From Methylobacterium sp. BTF04 (GTDB taxonomy: Bacteria > Pseudomonadota > Alphaproteobacteria > Rhizobiales > Beijerinckiaceae), in contig NZ_JAAHTB010000013.1 in assembly GCF_010692745.1 (NCBI RefSeq), forward strand, positions 47,703-111,702: DNA of 64,000 nucleotides. The letters run 5' to 3'. Numbering within the stretch: position 1 is the first letter of the stretch; each line of letters starts with the position of its first letter. The notes under the pieces were generated by a model, which worked only from the letters and a program-made list of their open reading frames with translations, searched no databases and was not told the origin of the DNA. The translations under genes and the position numbers were made by a program. This document shows positions 26,632 through 35,633 of this stretch, piece after piece.

Positions 26632-27349
26632 GGGCTTCCAGACGTTGGAGGATCATGATGTCGATGGCGATCATCACGCTCATGAAGACGACGCTGTACC
26701 CGACGATGGCCGCCACGTTCAGGCTCTGGACGAAGTAGTAGTTGATCGCGAAACCGACCCCGTTGGGGCGTCCGAGCAGTTCGATCACCAGCACGATCTT
26801 CCAGGCGAGGGATAGACCCGAGCGGGCGGCGGCCACCACGAAGGGCTGGAGCTGGGGCACGAGCACGTGGGCGATCCAGGTGCGGCGGTCGAACCGGTAG
26901 GTCCGGGCCATCTCCTCCAGTTGCGGATCGAGGCCGCGCGCGCCTTCGCGCAGGATCACCGCGACGTTGGGCAGCTTGTTGAGGACGACCGCGAGCACCG
27001 CAGCGCCTTCGTTGAGGCCGACCCAGATGTAGGCCAGCACCGTGATGACGAGGGCCGGGGTGTTGAGCAGGATCAGGAGCGGCGTGTCGAGGACGAGGTT
27101 CAGGCCGCGCCAGCGTCCGAGGGCGATGCCGAGCAGGACTCCGAGCGCCATGGCGATGACGAACGAGATGCCGACCCGCGCGAGCGTGATCCCGACGTTC
27201 CACCACAGGTCGCCGGTGGCCGATTCGCGGATGATGAAATCGACGATCGTCAGCGGCGCCGGCAACAGCCGCGATGCGGCCAGCGAGGCCGCCACCTGCC
27301 AGCCGCCCAGGAGGACGAGGACGGAGACGAGACGGGTGGCAAAGCCCAT
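26612..27349 (-). CDS. ABC transporter permease
   Basis: A 245-aa inner-membrane permease with about six helices, including LVSVLVLLGGWQVAASLAAS at the N-terminus, GISFVIAMALGVLLGIALG and VVFMSVMIAIDIMIL. The cytoplasmic EAA loop is seen in DPQLEEMARTYRFDRRTW. It belongs to the SsuC/TauC/NrtB group. The ATG at 27349 follows an in-frame stop codon. It lies between the ATPase and the binding-protein gene, all minus strand, so the three are one operon upstream of xoxF. Confidence 0.88.
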   Translation of the reverse strand: MGFATRLVSVLVLLGGWQVAASLAASRLLPAPLTIVDFIIRESATGDLWWNVGITLARVGISFVIAMALGVLLGIALGRWRGLNLVLDTPLLILLNTPALVITVLAYIWVGLNEGAAVLAVVLNKLPNVAVILREGARGLDPQLEEMARTYRFDRRTWIAHVLVPQLQPFVVAAARSGLSLAWKIVLVIELLGRPNGVGFAINYYFVQSLNVAAIVGYSVVFMSVMIAIDIMILQRLEAHVRRWR

Positions 27350-27393
27350 GGAGCTAGAGTTGCCCCCAAGGGTGGAGCAGCCGCGCGTGCGCC

Positions 27394-28380
27394 TCAGCCA
27401 TTTCCCGTCCCGTCGAAATAGAGCCCCGGCGGCAGGGTGGTGCCGACCCCGACCAGGCGTTCGCCGCCCAGCCGCGCCAGCACGGTGTAGAGGCGTTCGC
27501 CGTCGCTCCGCTCGTTGGCGAGGGAGCGGCGCGGGATGCCGGCGAGGAAATCGCGCTTGAGCGCCACGAAGGTCGGCTCGTCCTCCGCCGCCATCAGCGG
27601 GCGCACCACGTCCCAGGTCGCGGCGTCGTTGGCCAGCATGTCCTTGGCGGTCTTCGAGGCGCGGGTGAAGCCAGCCACGGCGTCGGGCTTGTCCGAGAGG
27701 GTGGCGCCCTCGAACAGATAGCCGATCAGCGCCATCGAGCCGGAGGCGCCGAAGGCGCGCATGATGTCGTCCGAGCTGATCAGGCGCCTGAAGCCCCTGG
27801 TCTCCAGGCGGGCACAATAGGTCCAGTACAGGAGGCCGGCGTCGAGCTCGCCCTGTTCGAGCTTAAGCGCGAGGAGCGGGGGCGCTCCGAAGGCGATGGT
27901 GGCCTCGTTCTCGAGGTCGATGCCGGCGGAATCGCGCGCCTGCGCCTTGAGAAGGAGCCAGTTCTTGTCGAGGGGACCGCCGGCGATGCCGAGCTTCTTG
28001 CCCTTGAGATCCTTGAGGGACGCGATGGCACTGCCCGCCGGCACCATCAGCGAGCCTTCCGTCGTGGAATAGGGGAAGAACCGCATCGCCCGGCCCTCGT
28101 TGCCGAGGCGGGCGGCCCAGAGCAGGTCGCCGACGATGGTGTCGACCTGGCCGCCGAGGAAGGCGATGCGCGCCGCATCGTTACCGGCGAGCTTGACCAC
28201 GTCGAGGGTGAAGCCATTGGCGACGTCGAGCCCGCGCGCCTTGATCACGGCCGCTTCCCACGACACCGTTCCGAACGGCAGGCTTCCGACCCGAACCGCG
28301 GGTGGCGCGGCCTGGGCGGGGCGGGTCAGGATCGTGGGCAGGAACGCTGCCGTCGCGAGCAATCCGCGCCGTGACAGCAT
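27394..28380 (-). CDS. ABC transporter substrate-binding protein, Tat-type leader
   Basis: A 328-aa periplasmic protein of the NrtA/SsuA/ThiY group. The leader MLSRRGLLATAAFLPTIL has twin arginines, suggesting Tat export. The mature part has the two-lobe pattern: VRVGSLPFGTVSWEAAVIKA, FLGGQVDTIVGDLLWAARL, LKDLKGKKLGIAGGPLDK and ELDAGLLYWTYCARLE. The ligand cannot be read from sequence. As first gene of this ABC operon beside the xox genes it may serve methylotrophy, but a simple sulfonate or pyrimidine-precursor role is equally open. Confidence 0.85.
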   Translation of the reverse strand: MLSRRGLLATAAFLPTILTRPAQAAPPAVRVGSLPFGTVSWEAAVIKARGLDVANGFTLDVVKLAGNDAARIAFLGGQVDTIVGDLLWAARLGNEGRAMRFFPYSTTEGSLMVPAGSAIASLKDLKGKKLGIAGGPLDKNWLLLKAQARDSAGIDLENEATIAFGAPPLLALKLEQGELDAGLLYWTYCARLETRGFRRLISSDDIMRAFGASGSMALIGYLFEGATLSDKPDAVAGFTRASKTAKDMLANDAATWDVVRPLMAAEDEPTFVALKRDFLAGIPRRSLANERSDGERLYTVLARLGGERLVGVGTTLPPGLYFDGTGNG

Positions 28381-28598
28381 GGACGCACCCTCCCTGGTCG
28401 GCTCGATCGGCCTCTCGACCCCGGTTTTCCGGAGCTACGGCCTCTTGGGCCTCTTCTTAGGATGTCCCTTCTCGGCCGTCCACCGGGTGCGGCATTCCGG
28501 TGCGGGAGGCGAAAGGGGTGCGGTCCAGACGCGCTTGCGCCTCCGTCGCGCTCGGGCCAGGATTCCGGCAGAGACCCAACCCATCAGGAGCGACAGGC

Positions 28599-28976
28599 AT
28601 GGCCGAACCGCGCGAAGGCGTCCTCGACGACGCGACCATCGAAGAGCGGTTGAAGAGCGAGCTGTCCGAATGGCGCCTCGAGGAAGGCTGGATCAAACGC
28701 ACCTACAAGACCGCCGGCTGGAAGAGCACGCTGATGGTCATCAATACGGTGGGCCACCTCGCCGAGGCCGCCTGGCACCATCCCGATCTGACGGCGTCCT
28801 ACGCCTGGGTCGAGGTCCGCCTCACCAACCACGCGGCCAAGGGCGTCACCGAGAAGGACTTCGCCCTGGCGCGCAAGATCGAGGAGGTGGTGGGCTGGCA
28901 ACCGGGCGCGGAGGGCGGTGCCCTGGAAGGCACGCCGACGGACGCGCGCTTCGCCTATATCAAATACGACAAGTGA
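28599..28976 (+). CDS. Pterin-4a-carbinolamine dehydratase-like protein
   Basis: 125 aa. The family core is clear: RTYKTAGWKSTLMVINTVGHL, then AEAAWHHPDLTASYAWVEV and LTNHAAKGVTEKDFALA, with the paired histidines in WHHP. The C-terminal extension after GWQPGAEGG is longer than in the standard 95-100-aa DcoH. The enzyme dehydrates 4a-hydroxytetrahydropterins; in an organism full of tetrahydropterins it could recycle or protect H4MPT or folate, which is inference. Start chosen at ATG 28599 with CAGGAG upstream. Confidence 0.88.
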   Translation: MAEPREGVLDDATIEERLKSELSEWRLEEGWIKRTYKTAGWKSTLMVINTVGHLAEAAWHHPDLTASYAWVEVRLTNHAAKGVTEKDFALARKIEEVVGWQPGAEGGALEGTPTDARFAYIKYDK

Positions 28977-28991
28977 CCTGACACTCTCGAC

Positions 28992-29024
28992 GATCCGGTG
29001 CTGCCACGACGGGCGCACCGGATC
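28992..29024. terminator. Hairpin between converging genes
   Basis: GATCCGGTGC (28992-29001) and GCACCGGATC (29015-29024) are perfect 10-bp complements with a 13-nt loop, 15 nt after the dehydratase stop and before the end of the opposite-strand gene. There is no U-run, so termination is likely but not certain. Confidence 0.5.
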
Positions 29025-29033
29025 ACGACGACG

Positions 29034-29255
29034 TCACTCCGCATTCTTCACCCGGCGGCACTCGGTCTTGAGGTAGCTGGTCTTGCCGATCTCGTCGCGC
29101 AGATCGGTGCGGGCGATGATCTCCTGCCAGCCGTTGGTGCAGCCGAGTTCGTTGGCGACGCGGACCTTGCGCACCTCGCTCGCCTTGTCGTCGGTGCAGG
29201 CCTCAATGGGGATGCCGTTGGTACAGACGAGGACGACGGCGATGAAGGCGTTCAT
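29034..29255 (-). CDS. Small secreted cysteine-rich protein
   Basis: 73 aa beginning MNAFIAVVLVCTNGIPIEAC, a short export-signal-like start. It continues with a charged mature part with cysteines in LGCTNGWQEII and LKTECRRVKNAE. Four cysteines suggest two disulphides. Function unknown; small exported proteins of this pattern are frequent in Methylobacterium. Confidence 0.6.
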   Translation of the reverse strand: MNAFIAVVLVCTNGIPIEACTDDKASEVRKVRVANELGCTNGWQEIIARTDLRDEIGKTSYLKTECRRVKNAE

Positions 29256-29358
29256 GAGAAGCGTCCGTGTCGGCGATGGAGAGAGATGATCATGGCGCGG
29301 CCGGCCGCTGCGCCAAGGGCCGGTGCGTCGAACGTCGCCGTCGAGAACGTCGCTTGGC

Positions 29359-30204
29359 TCAGCCGACCGTTACGAGGCAATCGGCCGAAAAGTTCTTGCC
29401 CTCCACCGGATTCGCCACCCAGCGCGTGCGCCCCACCGTGATGTCGTGGCCGGCGTGGAAATGGCCCGAGATCCACACCTCCGGGCGCACGGCAACGGGC
29501 AGATCGTCGAGCAACGTGGTGGCATAGAAGGCCGGCAGCCACCACGGCACCCCCGGAGCCCCGCGGAAGGCATCCGCCGCATGCGTCCCCGCCGGATGGT
29601 GGGTGATGCACACGGTGGCTCCCGCATGGGGGACCCGAAGTGCTTCTATGAGGTCCGCCCGCTCGCGTGTATGCGCCGCCATGGCGTCGGCGGGCGACCA
29701 GACCGAGCCGTCGCCGTTGCGGATCGAACCGCGGAATTCGCGCGAGCCGGTGATCGGGTCGGTCATCCGGGCTGCGGCATAGGCCACCGGATCGTCCGGC
29801 CGGTCGGGCGTGGACTCCTCGAGCCAGCGGCCGGCGAGGGACCAGTCGCTCCACAAGGTGGTTCCGACGAAGCGCACGCCGTCGATCACGATCGATCGCC
29901 CGTGCTGCAGCAGGTGGATACGCGCCCCTGCCGCGTTGGCGCCGGCGACAGCAGCGTCGAGGGCCGCGATGAGTTCGGGGGCCGTGCGCTCGTCGCCGGT
30001 GGGGGCGTAATGCTCGTGATTGCCCGGCACCAGGACGATCGGCGTCCCCTGCGCGATCTCCACCAATGCGGCGAGCCCGCGCTCGGGGTGCCCCTCCCAC
30101 AGGTCGCCGGCACAGGCCAGAACGTCGAAGGACGCCTGCGGGCGCGGGATCAGGTCGAGCCGGCGGCGCTCGAGATGGAGATCGGAGAGGGGAAACAGGC
30201 GCAT
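29359..30204 (-). CDS. Calcineurin-like metallophosphoesterase
   Basis: 281 aa with the dinuclear metal motifs of the superfamily: LSDLHLERRR (D-x-H), ACAGDLWEG (GD), LVPGNHEHY (GNHE), CITHHPAGTH and WISGHFHAGHD (GHxH). The substrate is not predictable; members act on phosphodiesters, nucleotides or phosphoproteins. It starts at ATG 30204 and lies only 10 nt downstream of the CDF-like gene, so the pair is probably co-transcribed. Confidence 0.88.
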   Translation of the reverse strand: MRLFPLSDLHLERRRLDLIPRPQASFDVLACAGDLWEGHPERGLAALVEIAQGTPIVLVPGNHEHYAPTGDERTAPELIAALDAAVAGANAAGARIHLLQHGRSIVIDGVRFVGTTLWSDWSLAGRWLEESTPDRPDDPVAYAAARMTDPITGSREFRGSIRNGDGSVWSPADAMAAHTRERADLIEALRVPHAGATVCITHHPAGTHAADAFRGAPGVPWWLPAFYATTLLDDLPVAVRPEVWISGHFHAGHDITVGRTRWVANPVEGKNFSADCLVTVG

Positions 30205-30214
30205 GCGCGGTGTT

Positions 30215-30835
30215 CTACGATGCCACCTTGGCCGCGCGCCACTCGGCGCGGGCCGCCGTCAGGATTTCCACGGCCGAATCCGCGTTGAGGATCGCGATGC
30301 CGACGGCCACGATCAGATCGGGCCAGGGCGAAAGCGTCAGCACCGTGAGGAGGCCGGCCGCGATGATGGCGAGGTTGGCGAAGGCGTCGTTGCGGGCCGA
30401 GAGGTAGGCCGCGCGTGTCAGGCTGCCGCCGCCGGCGCGATGGCGCGCCAGTATCGTCGCGCAGGCGAGATTGACGGCGAGCGCCCCGAGCCCCGTCAGG
30501 GTCAGCGGGAGTGCGGCCGGCGGCGCCATGTCCGAAAATTTCTGCCAGACGGCGAAGGCGGTGGCCAGCGCCGGCAGCAGCAGGATGCCGGCGAGCGCCA
30601 TGCCGAGGCGCGCCCGGTTGCGCATGCTCCAGCCGATCCCGGCGAAGATCAGCAGGTTGACCGCCGCGTCTTCCAGGAAATCGAGGCTGTCGGCCAGCAG
30701 CGCGATCGAGCCGATTGCCAGCGCAACGACGATCTCGACCCCGAAATAGGCGAGATTCAGCGCCGCGACGCGGGCGACCACCGTGCGCAGGCCAGCCGGG
30801 GTCGCTGTGGGGGAAGACTCTAGGGGTGGGGACAT
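30215..30835 (-). CDS. CDF-like cation efflux protein, short form
   Basis: 206 aa with about six membrane helices. It contains the metal-site helix SIALLADSLDFLEDAAVN (the usual S-x-ALLxDSxDxxxD pattern) and a second-half site SARNDAFANLAIIAAG. Full CDF transporters are about 300 aa, with a C-terminal cytoplasmic metal-sensing domain; this protein ends soon after the last helix (DSAVEILTAARAEW), so that domain is missing. It may be a membrane-only CDF transporter for Zn, Fe or Co. Confidence 0.8.
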   Translation of the reverse strand: MSPPLESSPTATPAGLRTVVARVAALNLAYFGVEIVVALAIGSIALLADSLDFLEDAAVNLLIFAGIGWSMRNRARLGMALAGILLLPALATAFAVWQKFSDMAPPAALPLTLTGLGALAVNLACATILARHRAGGGSLTRAAYLSARNDAFANLAIIAAGLLTVLTLSPWPDLIVAVGIAILNADSAVEILTAARAEWRAAKVAS

Positions 30836-31181
30836 GAGAGGTCAGAACACAAGTGGGTCGGAATTCCGCATGCGGGCCAGGGCGTCATGGCGCGGCAGCG
30901 GGTCCGCTGTCGAGAGCAATGGGTCTGGCATCCGGGTTTGCTGCGGGCTTCCGCTCCGCGCCACGCCTCTCGGACTACTGGTCCCGAAAATACCACTCCG
31001 GAGGGTGCCCTTCGCGTCATGACGCAGCTTCGGAGGCTTCACGCGATCGCCATGGGATTTTGCCGCGCGATACTGGATTTGGGCGAGCGGCTATGCGACG
31101 CGGTGGGGCTGCCACACGAAGACTGGCGTAGTTGTGGGACGGTCGGACGGACCGGCCCGACAAGACCGGGAGAGACTGCCG
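30836..31181. other. Intergenic stretch without a recognised gene
   Basis: About 345 bp upstream of both the CDF-like gene and the MaoC gene, so it should hold divergent promoters. I see no convincing open frame, repeat or hairpin with a clear function. Confidence 0.4.
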
Positions 31182-31661
31182 ATGATGCCCGAACTGCGCG
31201 TCCTGTATTTCGAGGACCTCGAAGTCGGATTGTCCGAGACCCTCAACAAGGAGATTTCTTCCTCCGACGTGGTGGGCTTCGCCGAGATCACTGGTGATCG
31301 CAATCCGATCCATCTCTCCGAGCACTTCGCGGCCCGCACCCCCTTCGGTACCCGCATCGCCCATGGCCTCTACACGGCCGGCCTGATCTCGGCGGTGCTC
31401 GGCACCCGCCTGCCCGGCCCCGGCGCCATCTACATCAGCCAGACCCTGAACTTCCGTGCGCCGGTGCGCATCGGCGATACCGTCCAGGTGACGGTGGAGG
31501 TTGCCGAACTCGTGCCCGAGCGTCGGCGCGCTCGGCTCAAGTGCACCTGCTCGGTGGCCGGCGAGATCGTCCTCGATGGCGAGGCCCTGGTGAAGGTGCC
31601 GACCAAGGCCGAGGCCGATCCGCTCGCGATCCGCATGGGCGGCCGGCCCGCCAGCGCCTGA
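31182..31661 (+). CDS. MaoC-family (R)-specific enoyl-CoA hydratase
   Basis: About 159 aa, single hot-dog domain. The catalytic motif is complete: EITGDRNPIHLSEHFAARTP with Asp and His of the hydratase dyad, followed by RIAHGLYTAGLISAVLG. It is of the PhaJ/CroR kind, hydrating trans-enoyl-CoA to (R)-3-hydroxyacyl-CoA, which can feed polyhydroxybutyrate or the ethylmalonyl-CoA pathway. Start MMPEL at 31182 has a GGGAG site. Which physiological substrate it serves is not visible. Confidence 0.88.
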   Translation: MMPELRVLYFEDLEVGLSETLNKEISSSDVVGFAEITGDRNPIHLSEHFAARTPFGTRIAHGLYTAGLISAVLGTRLPGPGAIYISQTLNFRAPVRIGDTVQVTVEVAELVPERRRARLKCTCSVAGEIVLDGEALVKVPTKAEADPLAIRMGGRPASA

Positions 31662-31669
31662 CGCTGCCC

Positions 31670-32467
31670 TTGGCCGAGATCATCCCGATCGCGGACCCGC
31701 ACGATCCGCGCATCGCGCCCTACACGGCGATGCGCGAGCGCGACCTGATCGGGCGGGAGCGCCGCTTCATCGTCGAGGGCGATGTGACCTTGCGGGTCAT
31801 GCTCTCGGCGCGCGCCCGGTTTTCCCTCGAATCGATCCTGCTCTCACCTGAGCGCGCGGTGACGCTCGGCGCCGCCATCGCGGCCTCTCCGGATCCACCG
31901 CCGGTCTACGCGGCATCGAAGGCGGTGATGAGCGCGATCGCCGGATTCCCGATCCATCGCGGCGTTCTGGCGGTGGGCCTGCGCGGACGGGAACCCGACC
32001 TGACGCTTCCGCCCTCTCCGGCCCCTGCCCTCGTGGTGGGGCTCGTCGGCTTGACCAACCACGACAACGTCGGCGGCTTGTTCCGCAATGCCGCCGCCTT
32101 CGGGGCCGCCGGCATCCTCCTTGACGCCGCCACCTGCGATCCGCTGTACCGCAAGGCGATCCGGGTCTCGGCCGGTGCGGCGCTGACGGTGCCGTTCGCC
32201 CGCCTGCCCGACGGGCTGGCGCTGGTGGCCTGGGCCGAGCGCCACGACCTCGTGGTCCTGGCCCTCAGCCCCGCTGGCCGCGAGACGCTGTCTGCGCTTC
32301 CGCCCCTGCCCCGCGCGCTCCTGTTGCTCGGCTCCGAGGGGCCGGGGCTGCCCGATGGCCTGATGGCCCGCACCCGGACGGTGCGTATCCCGATGGCGCC
32401 CGATTTCGATTCCCTCAACGTCGCCACGGCCGGCGCCATCGCGCTTCATCATCTCGCAGTGCGCTGA
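31670..32467 (+). CDS. TrmH/SpoU-family RNA 2'-O-methyltransferase
   Basis: About 265 aa with an N-terminal L30e-like substrate domain and a C-terminal knotted SPOUT domain. The diagnostic motifs are GLVGLTNHDNVGGLFRNAAA (motif 1, with the catalytic Arg), LLLLGSEGPGLPDGL (motif 2), and IPMAPDFDSLNVATAGAIA (motif 3). It methylates a ribose in rRNA or tRNA using S-adenosylmethionine. I place the start at TTG 31670, 8 nt after the MaoC stop, because no ATG precedes the domain in frame; an internal ATG would lose the first 20 residues. Confidence 0.87.
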   Translation: MAEIIPIADPHDPRIAPYTAMRERDLIGRERRFIVEGDVTLRVMLSARARFSLESILLSPERAVTLGAAIAASPDPPPVYAASKAVMSAIAGFPIHRGVLAVGLRGREPDLTLPPSPAPALVVGLVGLTNHDNVGGLFRNAAAFGAAGILLDAATCDPLYRKAIRVSAGAALTVPFARLPDGLALVAWAERHDLVVLALSPAGRETLSALPPLPRALLLLGSEGPGLPDGLMARTRTVRIPMAPDFDSLNVATAGAIALHHLAVR

Positions 32468-32596
32468 CACGCGACAATCCGTGCCAATTGCCGCGCTGCC
32501 ACCTACGGTCAAGATTACGCGAGCCGGTCGGTCGACAGGCGTCCATGGGAGGGGCAAGCTCCGCCCTGGGCTGGGGTCGAGTAGGAGTTGCACGCG

Positions 32597-34177
32597 TTGT
32601 TGCAGTCACGGGACGGCTTGCGGACCCTGTCCGGACGCCGGGTCATCATCGTCGGCGCCGGTCCCGGCGGCCTCGCGACCGCGCTCCTGCTGGCGCGGGC
32701 GGGTGTTCACGTCACCCTGCTGGAGAAAGATCCGGCAGTGGGCGGCCGCACCAAGACCGTCGAGGCCCCAGGCGGCTACCGATTCGACATCGGCCCGACG
32801 TTCTTCCTCTATCCACAGATTCTTGCCGACATTTTCGAGACCTGCGGCGAGAAGCTCGAGGACCACGTCAAACTCGAGCGGCTCGACCCGCAATACCATC
32901 TGGTCTTCGAGGCCGGCGGCGAGATTCGCGCCACCAACGACATGGACCGGCTCGAGGCCGAAGTCGCCCGTATCGCGCCTGAGGACGCCAAGAACGTCAG
33001 GACGTTCTTTGCCGACAACCGGGTGAAGCTGAAGTTCTTCAAGCCGGTGCTGGAGCAGGCCTTCCACACCCTGCGGGCGATGGCGTCGCCGGCGATGCTC
33101 GCCGCCCTGCCCCATCTCCATCCGGGCCGCAGCGTCGACAAGGATCTGCAGCGCTATTTTAAGGATCCGCGGGTCCGCCTCGCCTTCGCGTTCCAGACCA
33201 AATATCTCGGCATGTCGCCGTTCCGATGCCCGAGCCTGTTCACGATCCTCTCGTTCCTCGAATACGAGCATGGGGTCTATCACCCGGTCGGCGGCTGCGG
33301 CGCCGTCTCGGAGGCGATGGCGGGTCTCGCCCGCCGCATGGGCGTCGACATTCGCCTCGGTGCGGGTGTCGAGCGCGTGCTGTTCACCGGCAAGGCGGCG
33401 ACCGGCGTCGTCTGCAACGGCGAAACGATTCACGCCGACGCGGTGGTCATCAACGGCGATTTTGCCAAGGTCATCAAGGATCTGGTGCCGGAGACGCATC
33501 GTCCGCGCTGGCGCGACGCCAAGATCGCAAAGGCGCGTCTCTCCTGCTCGACCTTCATGCTCTATCTCGGGCTCGACGGTCCGATGCCGGCTGGGCTCGG
33601 CCATCACACCATCCTCCTGTCGGAGGAGTATGCCCGCAACATCCGCGAGATCACCGACGGCATCCTGCCGATGCAGCCTTCGCTCTACGTCCAGCACGCG
33701 GGCTTCACCGATGGCGGTATGGCGCCTCCCGGCCAGACCAGCCTCTACGTGCTGGTGCCGGTGCCCAATCTCAAGGCCGGTATCGACTGGCCGGCCACCC
33801 GCGCGAGCTATCGCCGCCTCGTGCTCGACCGGTTGAAGATCCTGGGGCTCGGCGACATCGAATCGCGCATCCGCTACGAGCGGATCGTCGACCCGACCGA
33901 GTGGCGTGACGATTTCTTCGTGCACGAGGGCGCCACCTTCAACCTCGCCCACGATCTGATGCAGATGCTCTACTTCCGCCCGCACAATCGTTTCGGGCCG
34001 GGGCTCTATCTCGTCGGCGGCGGCACCCATCCGGGCTCCGGCTTGCCGGTGATCTACGAGGGCGCGCGCATCACCGCCCGCCTGCTCATCGAGGAATTGT
34101 CCGCCGGCCGCGTCGGCGCCGAAAGCGCGGGCATTCCGACGACGGCGCCGCTCGCCGCATCGCGCGAGGCGTCGTGA
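32597..34177 (+). CDS. Carotenoid desaturase, CrtI/CrtN type (first copy)
   Basis: About 526 aa, FAD-binding. The dinucleotide motif VIIVGAGPGGLATALLLA near the N-terminus and LYLVGGGTHPGSGLPVIYEG near the C-terminus are the CrtI-family signatures; GGYRFDIGPTFFLYP lies between. M. extorquens-type bacteria are reported to make C30 carotenoids from squalene with CrtN-like desaturases, so this may act on that chain. No ATG fits: AGGAG at 32583-32587 is correctly spaced for TTG 32597 or 32600, and too close for TTG 32588. Its stop overlaps the DUF2141 gene. Confidence 0.88.
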   Translation: MLQSRDGLRTLSGRRVIIVGAGPGGLATALLLARAGVHVTLLEKDPAVGGRTKTVEAPGGYRFDIGPTFFLYPQILADIFETCGEKLEDHVKLERLDPQYHLVFEAGGEIRATNDMDRLEAEVARIAPEDAKNVRTFFADNRVKLKFFKPVLEQAFHTLRAMASPAMLAALPHLHPGRSVDKDLQRYFKDPRVRLAFAFQTKYLGMSPFRCPSLFTILSFLEYEHGVYHPVGGCGAVSEAMAGLARRMGVDIRLGAGVERVLFTGKAATGVVCNGETIHADAVVINGDFAKVIKDLVPETHRPRWRDAKIAKARLSCSTFMLYLGLDGPMPAGLGHHTILLSEEYARNIREITDGILPMQPSLYVQHAGFTDGGMAPPGQTSLYVLVPVPNLKAGIDWPATRASYRRLVLDRLKILGLGDIESRIRYERIVDPTEWRDDFFVHEGATFNLAHDLMQMLYFRPHNRFGPGLYLVGGGTHPGSGLPVIYEGARITARLLIEELSAGRVGAESAGIPTTAPLAASREAS

Positions 34178-34617
34178 GGCGCCGGCGGGGCTCGTGCCGA
34201 GGTGCTGTCACGGCAGTCGCGTGCGTGCTGGTGGCGGGAGCCGCATCGGCGGCCGGCGTGGACGTGACGGTGGAGGGGATCGAGCCGGTCCCCGGCTCGG
34301 TCTACGTCGCCTTGTGCCAGGGTGGCCTGTCGGAGGCCGAGTGCCGGATCGGCCAGGACGCACCGGCCCGCGCGGCGAGCCAGCGATTCGTCTTCGACGA
34401 TGTGGCGCCGGGCACCTACGCGGTGGCGGCCTATCAGGACGTGAACGGCAATGGCCGCCTCGACCGCACCGGACTCGGCCTGCCGCTCGAACCCTATGGC
34501 TTCTCCGGTGAGGCTGTGCGCGGCGTGCGGCCGGATTTCGCCCGTGCGCACTTCGCCCTGCGTGAGCCGGGCATCCGCCTGCGGGTGCGCCTGACTCGCG
34601 CCCTGCCGCCACGCTGA
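34174..34617 (+). CDS. DUF2141 secreted protein
   Basis: 147 aa with an exported leader (AVTAVACVLVAGAASAAG) and a transthyretin-like beta domain. DUF2141 markers are VDVTVEGIEPVPGSVYVALC, GTYAVAAYQDVNGNGRLD and LGLPLEPYGFS. The DVNGNGRLD loop resembles a calcium site. Proteins of this family are often encoded beside carotenoid genes, as here, but their role is not known. GTG start overlapping the upstream stop; 11 nt before the ABC ATPase gene. Confidence 0.85.
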   Translation: MRRRRGSCRGAVTAVACVLVAGAASAAGVDVTVEGIEPVPGSVYVALCQGGLSEAECRIGQDAPARAASQRFVFDDVAPGTYAVAAYQDVNGNGRLDRTGLGLPLEPYGFSGEAVRGVRPDFARAHFALREPGIRLRVRLTRALPPR

Positions 34618-34628
34618 TCGGGCCCGCC

Positions 34629-35633
34629 ATGCCGGTCCGCGCGGAGCTTTCGGTCGCGGCCCCCCTGGTGGAGGTTCGGGGCGCCGTCCTCGCCTATCGT
34701 GGGCAGTCCGTGCTCGACGGCGTCGATTTCGGTTTGGTGGCTGGTGAGACCCTGGCGCTGCTCGGGCCGAACGGGGCCGGCAAGACCTCGCTGATGCGCC
34801 TCGTCGCCGGGCGCCTGCCGCCGCGCGCCGGCACCGTGCGGGTGCTGGGCGCCGATCCGTTTCGCGAGCGCGGCGTGCGGCGCGCCATCGGCTGGGTCCC
34901 TCAGGAGATCGCCCTGTATCCGCGCCTGAGCGTGGCCGAGAACCTCTCGGTCTTCGCCCAACTCGCCGGGATCGGCCGCGGCGGCCGGGCCGCGGCGGTG
35001 CGCATGGCCCTCGACCTCGCCGAGATCGGCGACGTCGCCCGGCGTCCGGTCGGGCTCCTGTCCGGTGGCTACCAGCGCCGGGTCAACATCGCCGCGAGCC
35101 TGATGGCGCGGCCGCGCCTCGTCCTCCTCGACGAACCGACGCAGGGGGTCGACCTCCACGCCCGCGCCGCGATCCATGCGGTGCTCGGCCGGCTCCGGTC
35201 GGAGGGGGCGGCGATCCTTGTCGCCACCCACGATTTTGCGGAAGCCGAACGCCTGTGCGACCGGGTCGCCGTGCTGGCGCGGGGGCGGATCGTGCGCGAG
35301 GGGCGCCTCGCCGATCTCCTCGGCCAGGTCCGCGCCGACGCGCCCGAGCACGAGATCACCCTGGGCGCCCCCGCCGATGCGGCGGCCGAAAGCGCCTTGC
35401 GTGAGGCCGGCTTCGCCCCGGTGGATACCGGCCTGACCTGGCGGGCGATCCGTTCGGCCTCCGCCGGCCTTGATGGCGTTGCCCTGCTCGGCGCCCTGCG
35501 CGGGCAGGGCGTACCGGTGGCCGAAATCCGTATTCGCACCCCGGGGCTGGAGGCGGTCTATCGCGATGCCGTCAACCTCGGCGAGGCGCGCGCACCCGTC
35601 CGGGTCCGACGTCGGGAGGCCGCCGCGCCATGA
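34629..35633 (+). CDS. ABC-2 type exporter ATP-binding protein
   Basis: 334 aa. Walker [20 protein letters not shown]-loop [15 protein letters not shown], signature [16 protein letters not shown] (LSGGY), Walker [18 protein letters not shown]-loop [13 protein letters not shown]-terminal regulatory domain of about 90 residues follows, as in drug or polysaccharide exporters. It pairs with the overlapping permease gene. Its place inside the carotenoid cluster suggests export of a glycolipid or carotenoid ester, by inference only. Confidence 0.88.
   Translation: MPVRAELSVAAPLVEVRGAVLAYRGQSVLDGVDFGLVAGETLALLGPNGAGKTSLMRLVAGRLPPRAGTVRVLGADPFRERGVRRAIGWVPQEIALYPRLSVAENLSVFAQLAGIGRGGRAAAVRMALDLAEIGDVARRPVGLLSGGYQRRVNIAASLMARPRLVLLDEPTQGVDLHARAAIHAVLGRLRSEGAAILVATHDFAEAERLCDRVAVLARGRIVREGRLADLLGQVRADAPEHEITLGAPADAAAESALREAGFAPVDTGLTWRAIRSASAGLDGVALLGALRGQGVPVAEIRIRTPGLEAVYRDAVNLGEARAPVRVRRREAAAP

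Noticed and set aside
32606..34030. 474-codon minus-strand frame opposite the first desaturase
   Set aside because: Shadow frame; the plus-strand product is a clear FAD desaturase and the minus product has no motif.
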